From the NCBI RefSeq assembly GCF_017592335.1, contig NZ_JACNMP010000028.1:1-44462 (forward strand): a DNA stretch of 44,462 nt, given 5' to 3'. Position 1 is the first letter of the stretch. Each line of letters begins with the position of its first letter. Under the pieces are notes generated by a model. That model was given only the letters and a program-made list of their open reading frames with translations. It was not told the origin of the DNA and did no database searches. Shown in pieces: positions 32,372 to 41,681 of this stretch. Both the position numbers and the translations under genes were made by a program. This stretch comes from Pseudaestuariivita rosea (GTDB lineage Bacteria > Pseudomonadota > Alphaproteobacteria > Rhodobacterales > Rhodobacteraceae).

Positions 32372-33358
32372 TCAGAACTCCCAGTTGGCCGGAACCCACG
32401 CGTAGCCGGTATCGGTCCTCAAGATCCGACCCAACCCGGGGAAGGGATAGTGAAAGCCGAGAACCAGCATCCGTTCGGCCGCGGCGCGGTCGAAGATGCG
32501 CGCCCGCGCCGCGGCGGCCTGATCCTGATCGCGGTCCGGTCCGGGTCGCCAGGCACGGTCGATATTGATGATCGGGTGATAGGCGAGGTCTGCGGTCAGC
32601 AAGAGCTGGTCCGACCCGGACTCTACCAGGAACGTCGCCATTCCGGGCGTATGACCCGACGCGGAGATCGTTGTCAGGCCGGACAGGATTTCGGCACCCC
32701 CTTCGTAGAGTTCGATGTCGCGGACGTAGGGTTCCACGCTGCGCTGGATGTTGGCCGCGAAGCGCTGCTGGAAGTCCTGTGGGACGGGCATGTAGGACAG
32801 GTCGGGATCGTTTTCGACGAAGAAGGACCAGTCGGCGCGCGGCGCCATCACTGTTGCGTTCGGGAACGCGCGGCTCCCGTCAGCCGCGCGAAGGTTGCCC
32901 ACATGGTCCGGATGCGTATGCGAGATGACCACCACGTCGATATCGTCCGGCGTCAGACCAAGCGCGCCCAGGTTATCGAAGAGACGGCCGCCGTTCGGGC
33001 CCATCGTGGCACCGGCCCCGGCTTCGAGCAGGATACGGCGGTCGCCGATCTCAAGGAGCAGCGTGTTCAGGTTCAGCGTCATGTGGTCCGTGGGCAGGAA
33101 GGCGCGGCGCAGGACCTCCTCCAGTTCGGCCTCCGGCGCGTTGCCGGCATAGACGGTGGGTGGGCCGCCGATCAGGCCGTCGCTGAGGACGGTTGCGGCG
33201 ATGTCGCCCACCTGAAAGCGATAGAACGCGGCGTTCCGCGTCGGCATGGTTTGCGCGCTTGCCATCCCTGCAGGTTGGGCGATCGCACGGCCGGTCATTA
33301 TACCGGTCGCACCGGCCACTGCAGACACCATAATCTTCCGCCGGTTCAGGGTTAGCAT
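32372..33358 (-). CDS. Exported metallo-beta-lactamase-fold hydrolase
   Basis: 328 aa from the ATG at 33358, with AAGGAGA upstream. LTLNRRKIMVSAVAGATGIM is a Tat- or Sec-type signal. VVISHTHPDHVGNL is the H-x-H-x-D-H zinc motif; SASGHTPGM gives the next histidine, LLTADLAYHP the bridging Asp, and GFHYPFPG the last histidine, so the metal site looks complete. The overall pattern resembles MBL-fold lactonases and ester hydrolases rather than true beta-lactamases. First gene of the leftward operon, divergent from lysR. Confidence 0.8.
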   Translation of the reverse strand: MLTLNRRKIMVSAVAGATGIMTGRAIAQPAGMASAQTMPTRNAAFYRFQVGDIAATVLSDGLIGGPPTVYAGNAPEAELEEVLRRAFLPTDHMTLNLNTLLLEIGDRRILLEAGAGATMGPNGGRLFDNLGALGLTPDDIDVVVISHTHPDHVGNLRAADGSRAFPNATVMAPRADWSFFVENDPDLSYMPVPQDFQQRFAANIQRSVEPYVRDIELYEGGAEILSGLTTISASGHTPGMATFLVESGSDQLLLTADLAYHPIINIDRAWRPGPDRDQDQAAAARARIFDRAAAERMLVLGFHYPFPGLGRILRTDTGYAWVPANWEF

Positions 33359-33435
33359 ATTCGTTCTCCTTAAATTGGTCCGGTGTAGGTCGGGTAGAAA
33401 GTTCCGCGTTTGATGACTGGTCATGTGAGGCCGAT

Positions 33436-33447
33436 TATTGATAAGTT
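33436..33447. promoter_or_regulatory. Shared 12-bp motif, copy 1 (lysR / MBL intergenic)
   Basis: TATTGATAAGTT in the 131-bp gap between the metallo-hydrolase and lysR starts. An identical copy precedes the SDR operon at 34654. A LysR-type binding site is the likely role. Confidence 0.5.
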
Positions 33448-33489
33448 AACCCCAGCAAATGAAATCAGCTTGATAGGTAATTACGATCA

Positions 33490-34419
33490 ATGAGCCGTAT
33501 TCGTCTGGACCACCTCGATATTTTCGCCCAGATCGTCCGGCATGGCGGTTTCCGCGCCGCCGCAGCCGACCGTGGGGTGTCGTCCTCGGTGATGAGCCAG
33601 ACGATGACTGCGCTGGAGCGGACGCTGGGAATTCGCCTTCTCAATCGAACGACCCGCAGCGTCGCCGTGACGGAGGCTGGCGCGCGGCTTTTGGAGGGCC
33701 TGGCACCGGCGCTGGAGGAGATCCGTCTTGCGGTCGACGAGCTGGACCGCCTCCGCGAGACGCCGTCGGGTACCTTGCGGATCAACGCCCCCGAGCCAGC
33801 CGCCTACCACGTGCTCTGCCCCCTGGCACTGGACTTCATGGCCACCTATCCCGAGGTCAGCATCGAGATCGCGAGCGATGCCGCTATCATCGATATCGTC
33901 GCGCAGGGCTTCGATGCCGGCGTGCGGTTCGGCAACCAGATCGCTCAGGATATGATCGCGCTGCCGGTCGGGCCGCCGCTGCGCTACGCGATTGTCGCTT
34001 CGCCTGACTATCTAGCCGGGCGGCCAGCGCCAAAGACACCAGCGGACCTGTCGACCCATGAGTGTATCCGTCGTCGCTATCCCGGCGGGGCCCTCGCAAA
34101 GTGGGCGTTTGAGAAGGATGGCGACGCCGTCGAGTTCTTACCGTCCGGGCGGTTCACCGTCGGATCCGCACAGTTGGAGCTTCGCGCCGCAATCTCGGGA
34201 CATGGCATCGCGCATCTGTTAGAGGACTACGCTATCGCGGCACTGGCCGAAGGCAGCTTGGTGCAACTGTTGTCCGACTGGAGCCCGACACTGCCGAGCT
34301 GGCACCTGTACTATTCGAACCGTCGCCACAGCAGCGCGGCGATGCAGGCTTTTATTGCCTTCGTGCGGAGGTCTACACATCGCCAAGGTGAGACGAAGAG
34401 CAGCTTGACCGGTCAATAG
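33490..34419 (+). CDS. LysR-family transcriptional regulator
   Basis: 309 aa. The winged helix (DHLDIFAQIVRHGGFRAAAADRGVSSSVMSQTMTALERTLGIRLLNRTTRSVAVTEAG) is a textbook LysR HTH, followed by the periplasmic-binding-like effector domain from about residue 90. It lies between two operons of redox genes: divergent from the metallo-hydrolase operon and upstream of the SDR-cytochrome-Ior operon on its own strand. LysR proteins usually activate neighbouring genes in response to a pathway intermediate. The shared motif TATTGATAAGTT suggests it controls both. Confidence 0.88.
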   Translation: MSRIRLDHLDIFAQIVRHGGFRAAAADRGVSSSVMSQTMTALERTLGIRLLNRTTRSVAVTEAGARLLEGLAPALEEIRLAVDELDRLRETPSGTLRINAPEPAAYHVLCPLALDFMATYPEVSIEIASDAAIIDIVAQGFDAGVRFGNQIAQDMIALPVGPPLRYAIVASPDYLAGRPAPKTPADLSTHECIRRRYPGGALAKWAFEKDGDAVEFLPSGRFTVGSAQLELRAAISGHGIAHLLEDYAIAALAEGSLVQLLSDWSPTLPSWHLYYSNRRHSSAAMQAFIAFVRRSTHRQGETKSSLTGQ

Positions 34420-34787
34420 GCCTATGAACGGGAGCAGGGTACCCGACACGCGCCATATGCACTTAGGCGAGTCTTGCGCGTGAAGAAAGAACCGCGGTCC
34501 ACCGCCACCGACCCCTAATCAGAGCAGCCTTCGGACACACACAGACTGACCAACGCCAGGGCTAATCACTCCCAGTCCACGATTGCGACCTGAAAGCACA
34601 GCACCCGTGCGACGATCAGATAGGCTTCAAGATCACTACGGCGCATCGGGGCCTATTGATAAGTTTTACTGCTCAGTCCGATAAGAACTATAGCTCTAAT
34701 CTTCTCAATTCATATCCCTATTTCGATCGTTGACGGGTTGAGCTGACGACAGGCAGCGCGTCCACCAATCGAGATACCAACACGGAT
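34420..34787. other. Upstream region of the SDR operon
   Basis: No gene seen. Its right half is AT-rich and holds the second TATTGATAAGTT copy at 34654-34665, about 120 bp before the SDR start, followed by AAGAACTATAGCTCTAATC, a plausible promoter area. Confidence 0.45.
34654..34665. promoter_or_regulatory. Shared 12-bp motif, copy 2 (SDR operon)
   Basis: TATTGATAAGTT, identical to 33436-33447. Confidence 0.5.
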
Positions 34788-35525
34788 ATGAGTATGTCGG
34801 AGAAGAAAATCGCGATCGTGACCGGGGGGTCCGGGGGTATCGGCACAGAGGTCGCAACGCGTCTTGCCAAAGACGGTTTCATTGTCGCCGTGCAGTGCCG
34901 CAATGATCTGAAAGCAGCGGAGTCCGTCGTTGCTGAGATTGAGGCGGACGGCGGTCAGGCCTTCACGGTTCAGACGGATATCTCTGACGAAGATGATGTC
35001 ACTGGGCTCTTTGATATCGCCGCGAAGCGAGGCGAGCTTATGGTCGTCGTTCACGCCGCCGGCATCATGGAATTAAATCCGATCAGCCAGGGCGCCATCG
35101 ACAGCTTTGACAGAGTGATCGAGACCAATCTGCGCGGTACGTATCTGACCATGTGCGAGGCTGCGCGGCATTTGACCAAAGGCGGGCGGTTTATCGCTTT
35201 CTCCAGCAGCGTCGTTGCCGTGAACTTTCCCACCTATGGCGCGTACATCGCCTCCAAACTCGGCGTTGAAGGGCTGGTGCGTGTGTTTGCCAACGAATTG
35301 CGCGGCAAGGGTATCACCATCAATGCCGTCGCACCTGGGCCTGTCGCGACAGAGCTATTTTTTCAGGGAAAGAGCCAAGAAGAGATCGCTCGGCTCGCGG
35401 CCTTGCCGCCGCTCGAGCGGTTGGGAACGCCAGAGGACATCGCGGATGTCGTATCGTTTCTCGCAGGACCGGATGGCGGATGGGTGAACGGCCAGGTCTT
35501 ACGCTCAAACGGCGGCTATGCGTGA
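34788..35525 (+). CDS. Short-chain dehydrogenase/reductase
   Basis: 245 aa. TGGSGGIG at residues 12-19 is the cofactor loop, the catalytic serine lies in AFSSSVV near 140 and Y153-IAS-K157 is the catalytic pair. The C-terminus GGPDGGWVNGQVLRSNGGYA fits the FabG-like classical SDRs. Residue R38 after the second strand (VQCRND) favours NADP(H). The start at 34788 or two codons later is open. Its stop overlaps the cytochrome gene (TGATG), so the two are coupled. Confidence 0.88.
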   Translation: MSMSEKKIAIVTGGSGGIGTEVATRLAKDGFIVAVQCRNDLKAAESVVAEIEADGGQAFTVQTDISDEDDVTGLFDIAAKRGELMVVVHAAGIMELNPISQGAIDSFDRVIETNLRGTYLTMCEAARHLTKGGRFIAFSSSVVAVNFPTYGAYIASKLGVEGLVRVFANELRGKGITINAVAPGPVATELFFQGKSQEEIARLAALPPLERLGTPEDIADVVSFLAGPDGGWVNGQVLRSNGGYA

Positions 35526-35914
35526 TGTTCGCCTCCCTTTGGAAGAACACACAAAGACATGGGCTGCGCCGGGTGGCTGCCATCCTGTTCATTCTTGCTG
35601 CGCCGCAGATGACGGGCGCGCAGCAGGATTGGGACCGGATCTTTCAGCAAAGGTGCGCTGCCTGTCACAGCCTTGAGACCCGTGGCAGAGGCGCGGGTCC
35701 CTCCCTAGCTGGGGCTTTGGGACGCGCTACCGGTTCCCTTGAAGGCGCGCGCTATTCCCAGGCCGTCCCAGAGGCCGGGCTAATCTGGGACGCCGCAACG
35801 CTTGACCGCTTTTTCGTGGATCCACGCAGAAAGGTTCCAGGAACGCGAAAAAACATCCGCCTTACCGACACTACAGAGCGCGCTGTCATCATCGCATTTC
35901 TGGAAGGCGTCTGA
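35525..35914 (+). CDS. c-type cytochrome, small, lacking the usual Met ligand
   Basis: 129 aa from the ATG at 35525. A signal peptide (LRRVAAILFILAAPQMTGAQ) precedes CAACHS, the heme attachment C-x-x-C-H. The second half (GPSLAGALGRATG; FFVDPRRKVPGTRKN) follows class I cytochrome c, where the axial methionine normally lies in PGTKM. Here it reads PGTRKN, so the methionine is replaced. It probably takes electrons from the IorA-IorB-like dehydrogenase encoded 55 bp downstream and passes them to the respiratory chain. Confidence 0.8.
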   Translation: MFASLWKNTQRHGLRRVAAILFILAAPQMTGAQQDWDRIFQQRCAACHSLETRGRGAGPSLAGALGRATGSLEGARYSQAVPEAGLIWDAATLDRFFVDPRRKVPGTRKNIRLTDTTERAVIIAFLEGV

Positions 35915-35969
35915 TCGGAACGCCCAATTTCAACGCAACTGAAGCAACGAGATCCTTGAGGGAGTTAAC

Positions 35970-38252
35970 ATGGTCACTTTGAACGTGAACGGCCGAACGG
36001 TCGATATCGACGCAAGCCCCGACACACCGCTTCTGTGGGCGCTTCGGGAAAACCTACAGCTTGTCGGAACACGCTATGGCTGCGGCCTTGGGGCCTGCGG
36101 TGCTTGCACTGTCCATGTCGACGGCGAGGCCACATTTGCCTGCATGGCCTTGATCGGCGACTTGGAGGGAAGCGAGATCACGACCATCGAAGGGTTGTCC
36201 GGGGAGGGCGACCATCCTCTCCAGCGCGCCTGGATTGCCGAACAGACGCCCCAATGTGGTTACTGTCAGTCCGGCCAGATCATGCGGGCGGCCGCCTTGC
36301 TCGCCCGGACGCCACAGCCGAGCCGGGAAGAGATCGTGGAAGAGATGTCCATCAATCTCTGCCGTTGCGCTACCTATGGAAACCCCGTCTTCGGCGGCAT
36401 CCTCTTTACAGCCGGCAGCGCTGCAGTCGAGGGATACTATCCGATCCTGCGGCAGGCCGGAGCCCAGGTTCGGCAGGCGTTGATCCTGACGGCAGCCGCA
36501 CATTGGTCCGTGCCGAGGGAAGAGGTCACGACGCGCGAAGGGGCGGTGATCCATGAGGCGTCGAACCGCTCCATGCGCTATGGCGAGGTGGCTGCCCTAC
36601 CCGTGCCGGTGAGCGATGTGCGCGAAGTTGCGCCGGAGAACCTGAAGCCGCGGGAAGAGTGGCGGATCGTAGGCACGGATCTTCAGCGTCTGGATATTCC
36701 GGCCAAGACGGTTGGCGCCGCGCTCTATTCCATCGATGTGACCCTTCCGGATATGTTGACGGCTGTTCAGCTGCTCGCTCCGGTCGAGGGCGAGACGCCG
36801 ACGCTCAACTCCGATGCAGCGGCGCGGGCCGTTGACGGTGTGGTCGATGTGGTGGTGCTGAATCACTCGGTTGCGGTGCTAGCGACAAACTTCACCTCGG
36901 CACTTGCAGGCCGCGACGCGCTCGATGTCACCTGGAGCGAAACTTCGCCCTTCCGGTCCGCTGATAGCGACGGCGAACTTGCTGCCCTGGCAGAGGCCGC
37001 CGACGATTTCGATCAGGACGCGATCATCTGGGAGGACCAGGGCGATGCCGAGGCGGCACTGTCGGAGAGCGGCACTGTTATCACATCACGCTACACTACC
37101 GAGCATGTCTATCACGCCCAGATGGAACCTCTGAACGCCGTCGCTTCCGTCGATGACGACGGCCTTGGAGCGGAAGTGTGGTTAGGTACACAAAGCCAGA
37201 CAGTTTCGATTGCGGTCGCCTCAGCCGTGTTAGGCACGACGCCCGACCGGATCCGACTGAACCTCATGGAGATGGGCGGCGCCTTCGGGCGTCGCACGGC
37301 ATTTGCTCGCGATCTGCTGCGCGACACGCTTCTGCTTTCCCGATCCGCAGGGCGGCCCGTGAAGTTGATCTGGACTCGTGAAGACGACGTTAAGAACGGC
37401 TGGCTGCGCCCCGCAACGGTGCATCGGATGGATGCTGTTATGGGTAGTGACGGCACCTTGACTGCCATGCGGCACCGGGTGGCGTCCCCGTCCATTCTGG
37501 AATTCTTGTTTCCGAACCGCTGGGATCCCGACACGCGCAGGGACGGCCTTATCATGGAAGGCACCGAAAGAAGTGACTACGACATTCCAGACTTCCGAAC
37601 CGAACATGTGCTGATGCCGCGTCAGTCTCGGCTGGGGGCGTGGCGCTCCATCGGCTGGGGCCCGAACATGTTTGCCCGCGAATGCTTCGTGGATGAACTG
37701 GCGGCCGCCGCAGGTTCGGATCCCGTTGCGTACAGACGCCGGCTTCTCGCGCAGTCGCCGCGGGCGCTCAACGTGTTCAACACGGCCGTGGAGATGTCGG
37801 ATTTCGGCAACGCGCCGGAAGGGCGTGCCCACGGGCTGGCTTTTGCTGGCTACAAGGCGACACTCGGAACCGGTGTGGCGGAGGTGTCGTACGAAAATGA
37901 GCAGCTTCGCGTTCATCGGTTTTGGGCTGCGATTGATCCGGGCGTCGTGATCCACCCCCAAGGCTATCGCGCTCAGGTCGAAGGAGGCATTCTGTTCGGC
38001 CTATCCAGTGTCTTGCGTGAACGGACGAGCTTCACCGGCGGTCAGATCGATCAGAACAATTACTACGACTATGAGCCGATCCGAATGCCTGACATTCCTG
38101 AGCTAGAGGTTACGCTCATCGAATCCGGCAATCCGCCAAGCGGTGGCGGTGAGATCGGCGTGCCCATGACGGCGCCTGCGGTCGCGAATGCCGTGCGCGA
38201 ATTGACAGCGGCAACCCCGCAAAGGCTGCCGTTCCCAGGAGTTGAGACATGA
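35970..38252 (+). CDS. IorA-IorB fusion: 2Fe-2S domain joined to a truncated molybdenum subunit
   Basis: 760 aa, with GAGGGAG before the start. Residues 1-140 are the small subunit of isoquinoline 1-oxidoreductase/aldehyde dehydrogenases: plant-type 2Fe-2S motif [10 protein letters not shown] and the second cluster CGYCQSG ... NLCRCATY. At about residue 141 ([11 protein letters not shown]) it passes in frame into the molybdenum subunit, starting at the NPVFGG...GS...LRQAGAQVR segment. The Tat signal and the first part of that subunit, with the GQG-type cofactor motif, are missing. Retained: [20 protein letters not shown] and the catalytic glutamate in [13 protein letters not shown]. This looks like an internal deletion of about 100 or more codons across the IorA/IorB junction. 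Confidence 0.75.
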   Translation: MVTLNVNGRTVDIDASPDTPLLWALRENLQLVGTRYGCGLGACGACTVHVDGEATFACMALIGDLEGSEITTIEGLSGEGDHPLQRAWIAEQTPQCGYCQSGQIMRAAALLARTPQPSREEIVEEMSINLCRCATYGNPVFGGILFTAGSAAVEGYYPILRQAGAQVRQALILTAAAHWSVPREEVTTREGAVIHEASNRSMRYGEVAALPVPVSDVREVAPENLKPREEWRIVGTDLQRLDIPAKTVGAALYSIDVTLPDMLTAVQLLAPVEGETPTLNSDAAARAVDGVVDVVVLNHSVAVLATNFTSALAGRDALDVTWSETSPFRSADSDGELAALAEAADDFDQDAIIWEDQGDAEAALSESGTVITSRYTTEHVYHAQMEPLNAVASVDDDGLGAEVWLGTQSQTVSIAVASAVLGTTPDRIRLNLMEMGGAFGRRTAFARDLLRDTLLLSRSAGRPVKLIWTREDDVKNGWLRPATVHRMDAVMGSDGTLTAMRHRVASPSILEFLFPNRWDPDTRRDGLIMEGTERSDYDIPDFRTEHVLMPRQSRLGAWRSIGWGPNMFARECFVDELAAAAGSDPVAYRRRLLAQSPRALNVFNTAVEMSDFGNAPEGRAHGLAFAGYKATLGTGVAEVSYENEQLRVHRFWAAIDPGVVIHPQGYRAQVEGGILFGLSSVLRERTSFTGGQIDQNNYYDYEPIRMPDIPELEVTLIESGNPPSGGGEIGVPMTAPAVANAVRELTAATPQRLPFPGVET

Positions 38253-38935
38253 TCAGATCAGTGACCAAAAAGCCGACGCCTTGATGAACATTTCTTCTCC
38301 GGGCTGGCTAACCGGAGGTACGTGATTTTAAGTACTTGTTCCGGATCCGCTCCTCGAAGCGGTACTCGCTCATCTCGGGCATGAGGCGGTTCTGGCAGAA
38401 CAAGGAGGGAGCTGCGCCTTCCACATTTGAAACGACTCGGTATGAGGGTCTCAGAGCTATTGGAAAGGCTCTCTTTTTCGGCCGCTGGTACCAAAACTGT
38501 CGTACATGCGCGGCGCAGCATTAGTTAAAGTGGGCTCAGAACGGCCTGATGCTTATGCAGCAATGCTGTTGCGGCAGGCTGAACCAGACCGGCCATTTGC
38601 CAAGGTCGCTAGAACCATGAATTTTCAGTGGCCCGGTCGGAGCGCTGCCGTTGGGTGTCATTAAGCCGATGTTCAGGAGGTAGGCGGCGAAATCTGATTG
38701 AGAGCCCACTTGTTCATTCGATTTCCTCGCTGCGTGCGCTCGCAGCAAGGGGAATGCCGCAACGGCAAAAACACTATCGCTGCTGTTCCGCAATTACGCC
38801 GGTCTTTGGTGTCGTCCGCGGCGACGTTGGTGTGATCAACTCTAAAGCCGCAGGAAAATCTTCCTTGCCGAGCGTCCACAAGAGGTCGCATCTCTCTACT
38901 TGATAACGCCAATGCCAGGCCGAAGAAATGACACT
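38253..38935. other. Decayed region after the Ior operon
   Basis: An ATG overlapping the fusion-gene stop opens only 11 codons, probably the stub of a former fourth gene. The rest holds no intact gene. A frame at 38336-38524 ends RAIGKALFFGRWYQNCRTCAAQH, faintly like the heme-binding start of MauG/cytochrome-c peroxidases, but without C-x-x-C-H. Confidence 0.4.
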
Positions 38936-39579
38936 TCAATCCGAGATCAATACCGCACCGTTGTCATGGCTCTTATTGGAAACTTTTCCGGCGAGATAGG
39001 CGGCACCGCTTAACCGCGAGATTGCGCCAGGCTCTTCGATGCCGTCAAAGGATGTGAACTCTCGCAGGTTCATATTCTTCACGCCATCTGTCAGCTCGGC
39101 TGGACGCACAATAACCCACTCGGGCACGCCACTTTCACGCACGACACGTTCCTGCGCGGTTCGGTCTCTCATTATGCGACCAAGAAGGACAGGCTTGATA
39201 ATGTTTCTAAAAGGCCAGCTGCCGTGTCCGGATGAGTCACCCGCACCGATGGATGTCATGGCCACGAGACGCGGCACCCGAGAGGCTTTCATGGCAGTGA
39301 CCACGGCTCTTGTGCCAACTTCACAGACGTTGGTTCCGAAAAAATGGTCTTTCGGTTCAACGGTGCTCCGAAAGTGAGAATGACAACATCATGGCATGGC
39401 ATGGCAGCCGCAAGGTCTTGGGCATTCGTGACATCGCCTTTGACTACGGTAAGGCGCTCGAAGGGTTTGATCCGTTCGACACTGCGGCCAAAAGCCGTGA
39501 CGTCGTGACCGAGGGTGGCAACTTCGGCAATCGTATGACGGCTGATCTTGCCGGTCGCGCCGATAATCAGGACTTTCAT
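38936..39579 (-). pseudogene. NAD(P)-binding oxidoreductase, one-base frameshift
   Basis: Starts at the ATG at 39579 behind GAGGAAG. MKVLIIGATGKISRHTIAEV is the Rossmann GATGxxG motif of atypical SDR / NAD(P)H-binding proteins (NmrA/YwnB type). The frame breaks at a run of six T (39339-39344 on the + strand as A): one more T would join ...PLNRKTIF to FGTNVCEVGTRAVVTAMKASRV, after which SIGAGDSS and WVIVRPAELTDG complete the fold to the stop at 38936. Either a slippage mutation or a sequencing error in the homopolymer. Confidence 0.75.
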
Positions 39580-39664
39580 GATGCTTCCTCGCTTTCCATG
39601 GAGATAGCACACCATCCGTGAGACGGACGAACGGGAACCGCCGCCCTCTGCCAAGCACGAGAAA

Positions 39665-40198
39665 CTAAAGCGCTCTCAGAGCAGATATGTTTTTCCACAA
39701 CCAGCGCGCCGGAAAGAAGGCGACGACGGCGCCGAACACGACCATCATCAAGGACATGAATATCGGAATATCCATCGCTGATCCTATGACGAATGCCGAA
39801 TACGCAAAATACAACCCAATTCCGATGAATGCGCCAATGCCTAAGACCGCTGCGCCTTGCAAGACCAACGGCGCCCAGTCAGCGCCTGTGTCCAGCGACC
39901 GCGCGGCATAGAGGATCGAACCACCTGCGACCAGCTTTATCGCCGCGAAGATCAGTGAATACTGAATGTTGGCAAAGACCCCGGCAAACAGCGCCGTGAT
40001 TTCCTCGGGCATCGGCTCATCACCCATATAGCTTTGCATCGGGGCCAGAAGTTCCTCGGGCGGTATGCTTGCCAATTGTGAAGATATCAAAGGTTGCGCG
40101 ACAGAGGCCACCAACAGGACGCTGCCTATGATCGTCCAGTAGAGAACGAGGCGATCGCGCGCGATAAAGGTTTTGGGGTTGGTGTTTGTAACAGTCAT
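39665..40198 (-). CDS. Membrane protein of unknown function, four helices
   Basis: 177 aa from the ATG at 40198 (AAAGG upstream). Four hydrophobic segments: LVLYWTIIGSVLLVASVA, FANIQYSLIFAAIKLVAGGSIL, LVLQGAAVLGIGAFIGIGLYFAY and IPIFMSLMMVVFGAVVAFFP, with an acidic loop (MGDEPMPEEI) after the first. No family recognised. It lies 86 bp upstream of the NAD(P)-binding pseudogene on the same strand. Confidence 0.6.
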   Translation of the reverse strand: MTVTNTNPKTFIARDRLVLYWTIIGSVLLVASVAQPLISSQLASIPPEELLAPMQSYMGDEPMPEEITALFAGVFANIQYSLIFAAIKLVAGGSILYAARSLDTGADWAPLVLQGAAVLGIGAFIGIGLYFAYSAFVIGSAMDIPIFMSLMMVVFGAVVAFFPARWLWKNISALRAL

Positions 40199-40370
40199 TG
40201 ATCTGAACCTTTCAGTAGGTTGTTTGCAAAAGCGCAGTGACAAAGGTCGCGACCTTGGAGGCTGATCACTTTTGCAGTTTCAGTCTGTGGTATTGGCTTA
40301 GGCAGCGTGGGGTCTGGCAAGCTGCGCCGGTTTGACCGGGTCAATGTGCAAAGGATGTAGGTCCATCGTG

Positions 40371-40895
40371 TCATTGCCCCGCAAGAGCTGTCTGTTCAGA
40401 CAGGACAGAACGCGCCAGCTTGTCCGAAGGCAGGTGCGCCTCCAGAAACCACAACGACTTGTCGACGGTCCTCGACACTTCGGTCAGAACGTCCGACGAT
40501 GTCGGATCACCGATTTGTGCCGTTTCATCAATCTGGCCGATCAGAGATTGACTAAACGTGGCATAGCCCTGTGTCAGCGCGGTAAGGACATCCGCCTGCC
40601 CGGTGCGATGCCCCAGCTCAGAGCCAATGCAGGCGTTTTCATGGATATGCTGTGCGGTGCCTTCCGCGAAGCCGCCAAGGGCGACCAGGCGCTCCGCCAT
40701 TGTATCGGCGGCGTCGTGCATTTGGCCGGTAAGATCATCGAGCATCTGATGCAGCGCGATAAACCCCGGACCCTTGATGTTCCAATGGGATTGCTTGCTT
40801 CGAAGCGCGAGGTCCAGCGCCAAGGTCAACGCCCTTAGGATGCTCACCGTGCGCGCCCGGACATTTTCGTCGAGATGGTTGCACGTTGGGGTCAT
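40371..40895 (-). CDS. dps: Dps-family ferritin-like DNA-protection protein
   Basis: 174 aa. The ferroxidase ligands are in the right places: H37 in SKQSHWNIKGPGF, H49 in ALHQML, D64 and E68 in HDAADTMAER; spacings of 12, 15 and 4 equal those of known Dps dodecamers. Dps oxidises Fe2+ with H2O2 and stores iron, protecting DNA from oxidative damage. GGAGACAACGC lies before the start. No promoter motif such as an OxyR site was recognised. Confidence 0.85.
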   Translation of the reverse strand: MTPTCNHLDENVRARTVSILRALTLALDLALRSKQSHWNIKGPGFIALHQMLDDLTGQMHDAADTMAERLVALGGFAEGTAQHIHENACIGSELGHRTGQADVLTALTQGYATFSQSLIGQIDETAQIGDPTSSDVLTEVSRTVDKSLWFLEAHLPSDKLARSVLSEQTALAGQ

Positions 40896-40973
40896 GCGTT
40901 GTCTCCTTTGGAAATGACCGGGCTGCCTGTTGGGGAACAGGGACGTGGCAGCCCGGTTGCGGGGGTTATCCGA

Positions 40974-41681
40974 TCACTCGGCTGCCATAGGTGCGTTGTC
41001 TGACAGGATCATCGGAATGGGCGGATGTCCGGTCAGACCAACCCCTTTCTTGATCTCCTCGGCATTTTCGGCCACGCCGAGGAAATTGTTCATCGCTGCC
41101 TGATACTGGCCCATATGCTCGCTTAAAAGCATGCCGATGTGGCGGCCGTTGACTTGGGTGTTGTTGGCAATCTCGGCCAGAACCGCGACCCAAGTGGTTA
41201 CGACGGCACCAGCGGCCGCCAGACGGGTCATTGTCACCTGCGTGATCAGTGGGTTGAAGTCCGCTGACGCGTCGATGACGACATAGACCTCATATCCATC
41301 ACGCAAGGCCGCAATCGCCGGAAAGGCCGCGCAAACCTCGGTCGCGAGGCCCGAGATCACGAGTTTCTTCCGGCCAGTCGCTTCGACCGCCGCCTTCGAG
41401 GCCGGATCGTTCCAGAAGTTCACGTAAGGGCGGTCGATGACCTCAACATCCGGGAAAATCGCCTTGAGCTCTGGCATGGTCGGGCCGTTCGGGCCTTGCG
41501 GCCAGCTGGTGCCCATAATCACGGGAATACCGAACGCCTTGGCCGATTTGGCATGGCCGAGGATGTTGTTCTTCATCTGCATCGGGTCGATCGAGGTGAG
41601 GAATTGCATCAGGCCGACCTGGTGATCGATCATCAGGAAGACGCAATTGTCGGGTGTCAGTTCGCTTTCGGGAAGAGCCAT
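40974..41681 (-). CDS. Isochorismatase-family cysteine hydrolase (YcaC-like)
   Basis: 235 aa, with AGGAGA before the start. LMIDHQVGLMQF carries the catalytic Asp, the lysine is probably in the KNNILGHAKSAKAFGIPV region, and SGLATEVCAAFPAIAAL has the nucleophilic cysteine in the family's G-x-x-T-x-x-C motif. The 3-layer Rossmann-like pattern and length match YcaC-type hydrolases of unknown substrate. The C-terminal extension (EHMGQYQAAMNNFLGVAENAEEIKKG) is typical of this branch. It lies 78 bp upstream of dps, same strand. Confidence 0.85.
   Translation of the reverse strand: MALPESELTPDNCVFLMIDHQVGLMQFLTSIDPMQMKNNILGHAKSAKAFGIPVIMGTSWPQGPNGPTMPELKAIFPDVEVIDRPYVNFWNDPASKAAVEATGRKKLVISGLATEVCAAFPAIAALRDGYEVYVVIDASADFNPLITQVTMTRLAAAGAVVTTWVAVLAEIANNTQVNGRHIGMLLSEHMGQYQAAMNNFLGVAENAEEIKKGVGLTGHPPIPMILSDNAPMAAE

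Noticed and set aside
32450-33355. Long plus-strand frame (301 codons) opposite the metallo-hydrolase
   Set aside because: Mirror of a conserved gene with complete zinc motifs; composition-driven shadow.
38336-38524. Cytochrome-c peroxidase (MauG) remnant
   Set aside because: The KALFF stretch is suggestive, but the expected C-x-x-C-H is absent and nothing upstream or downstream supports it.
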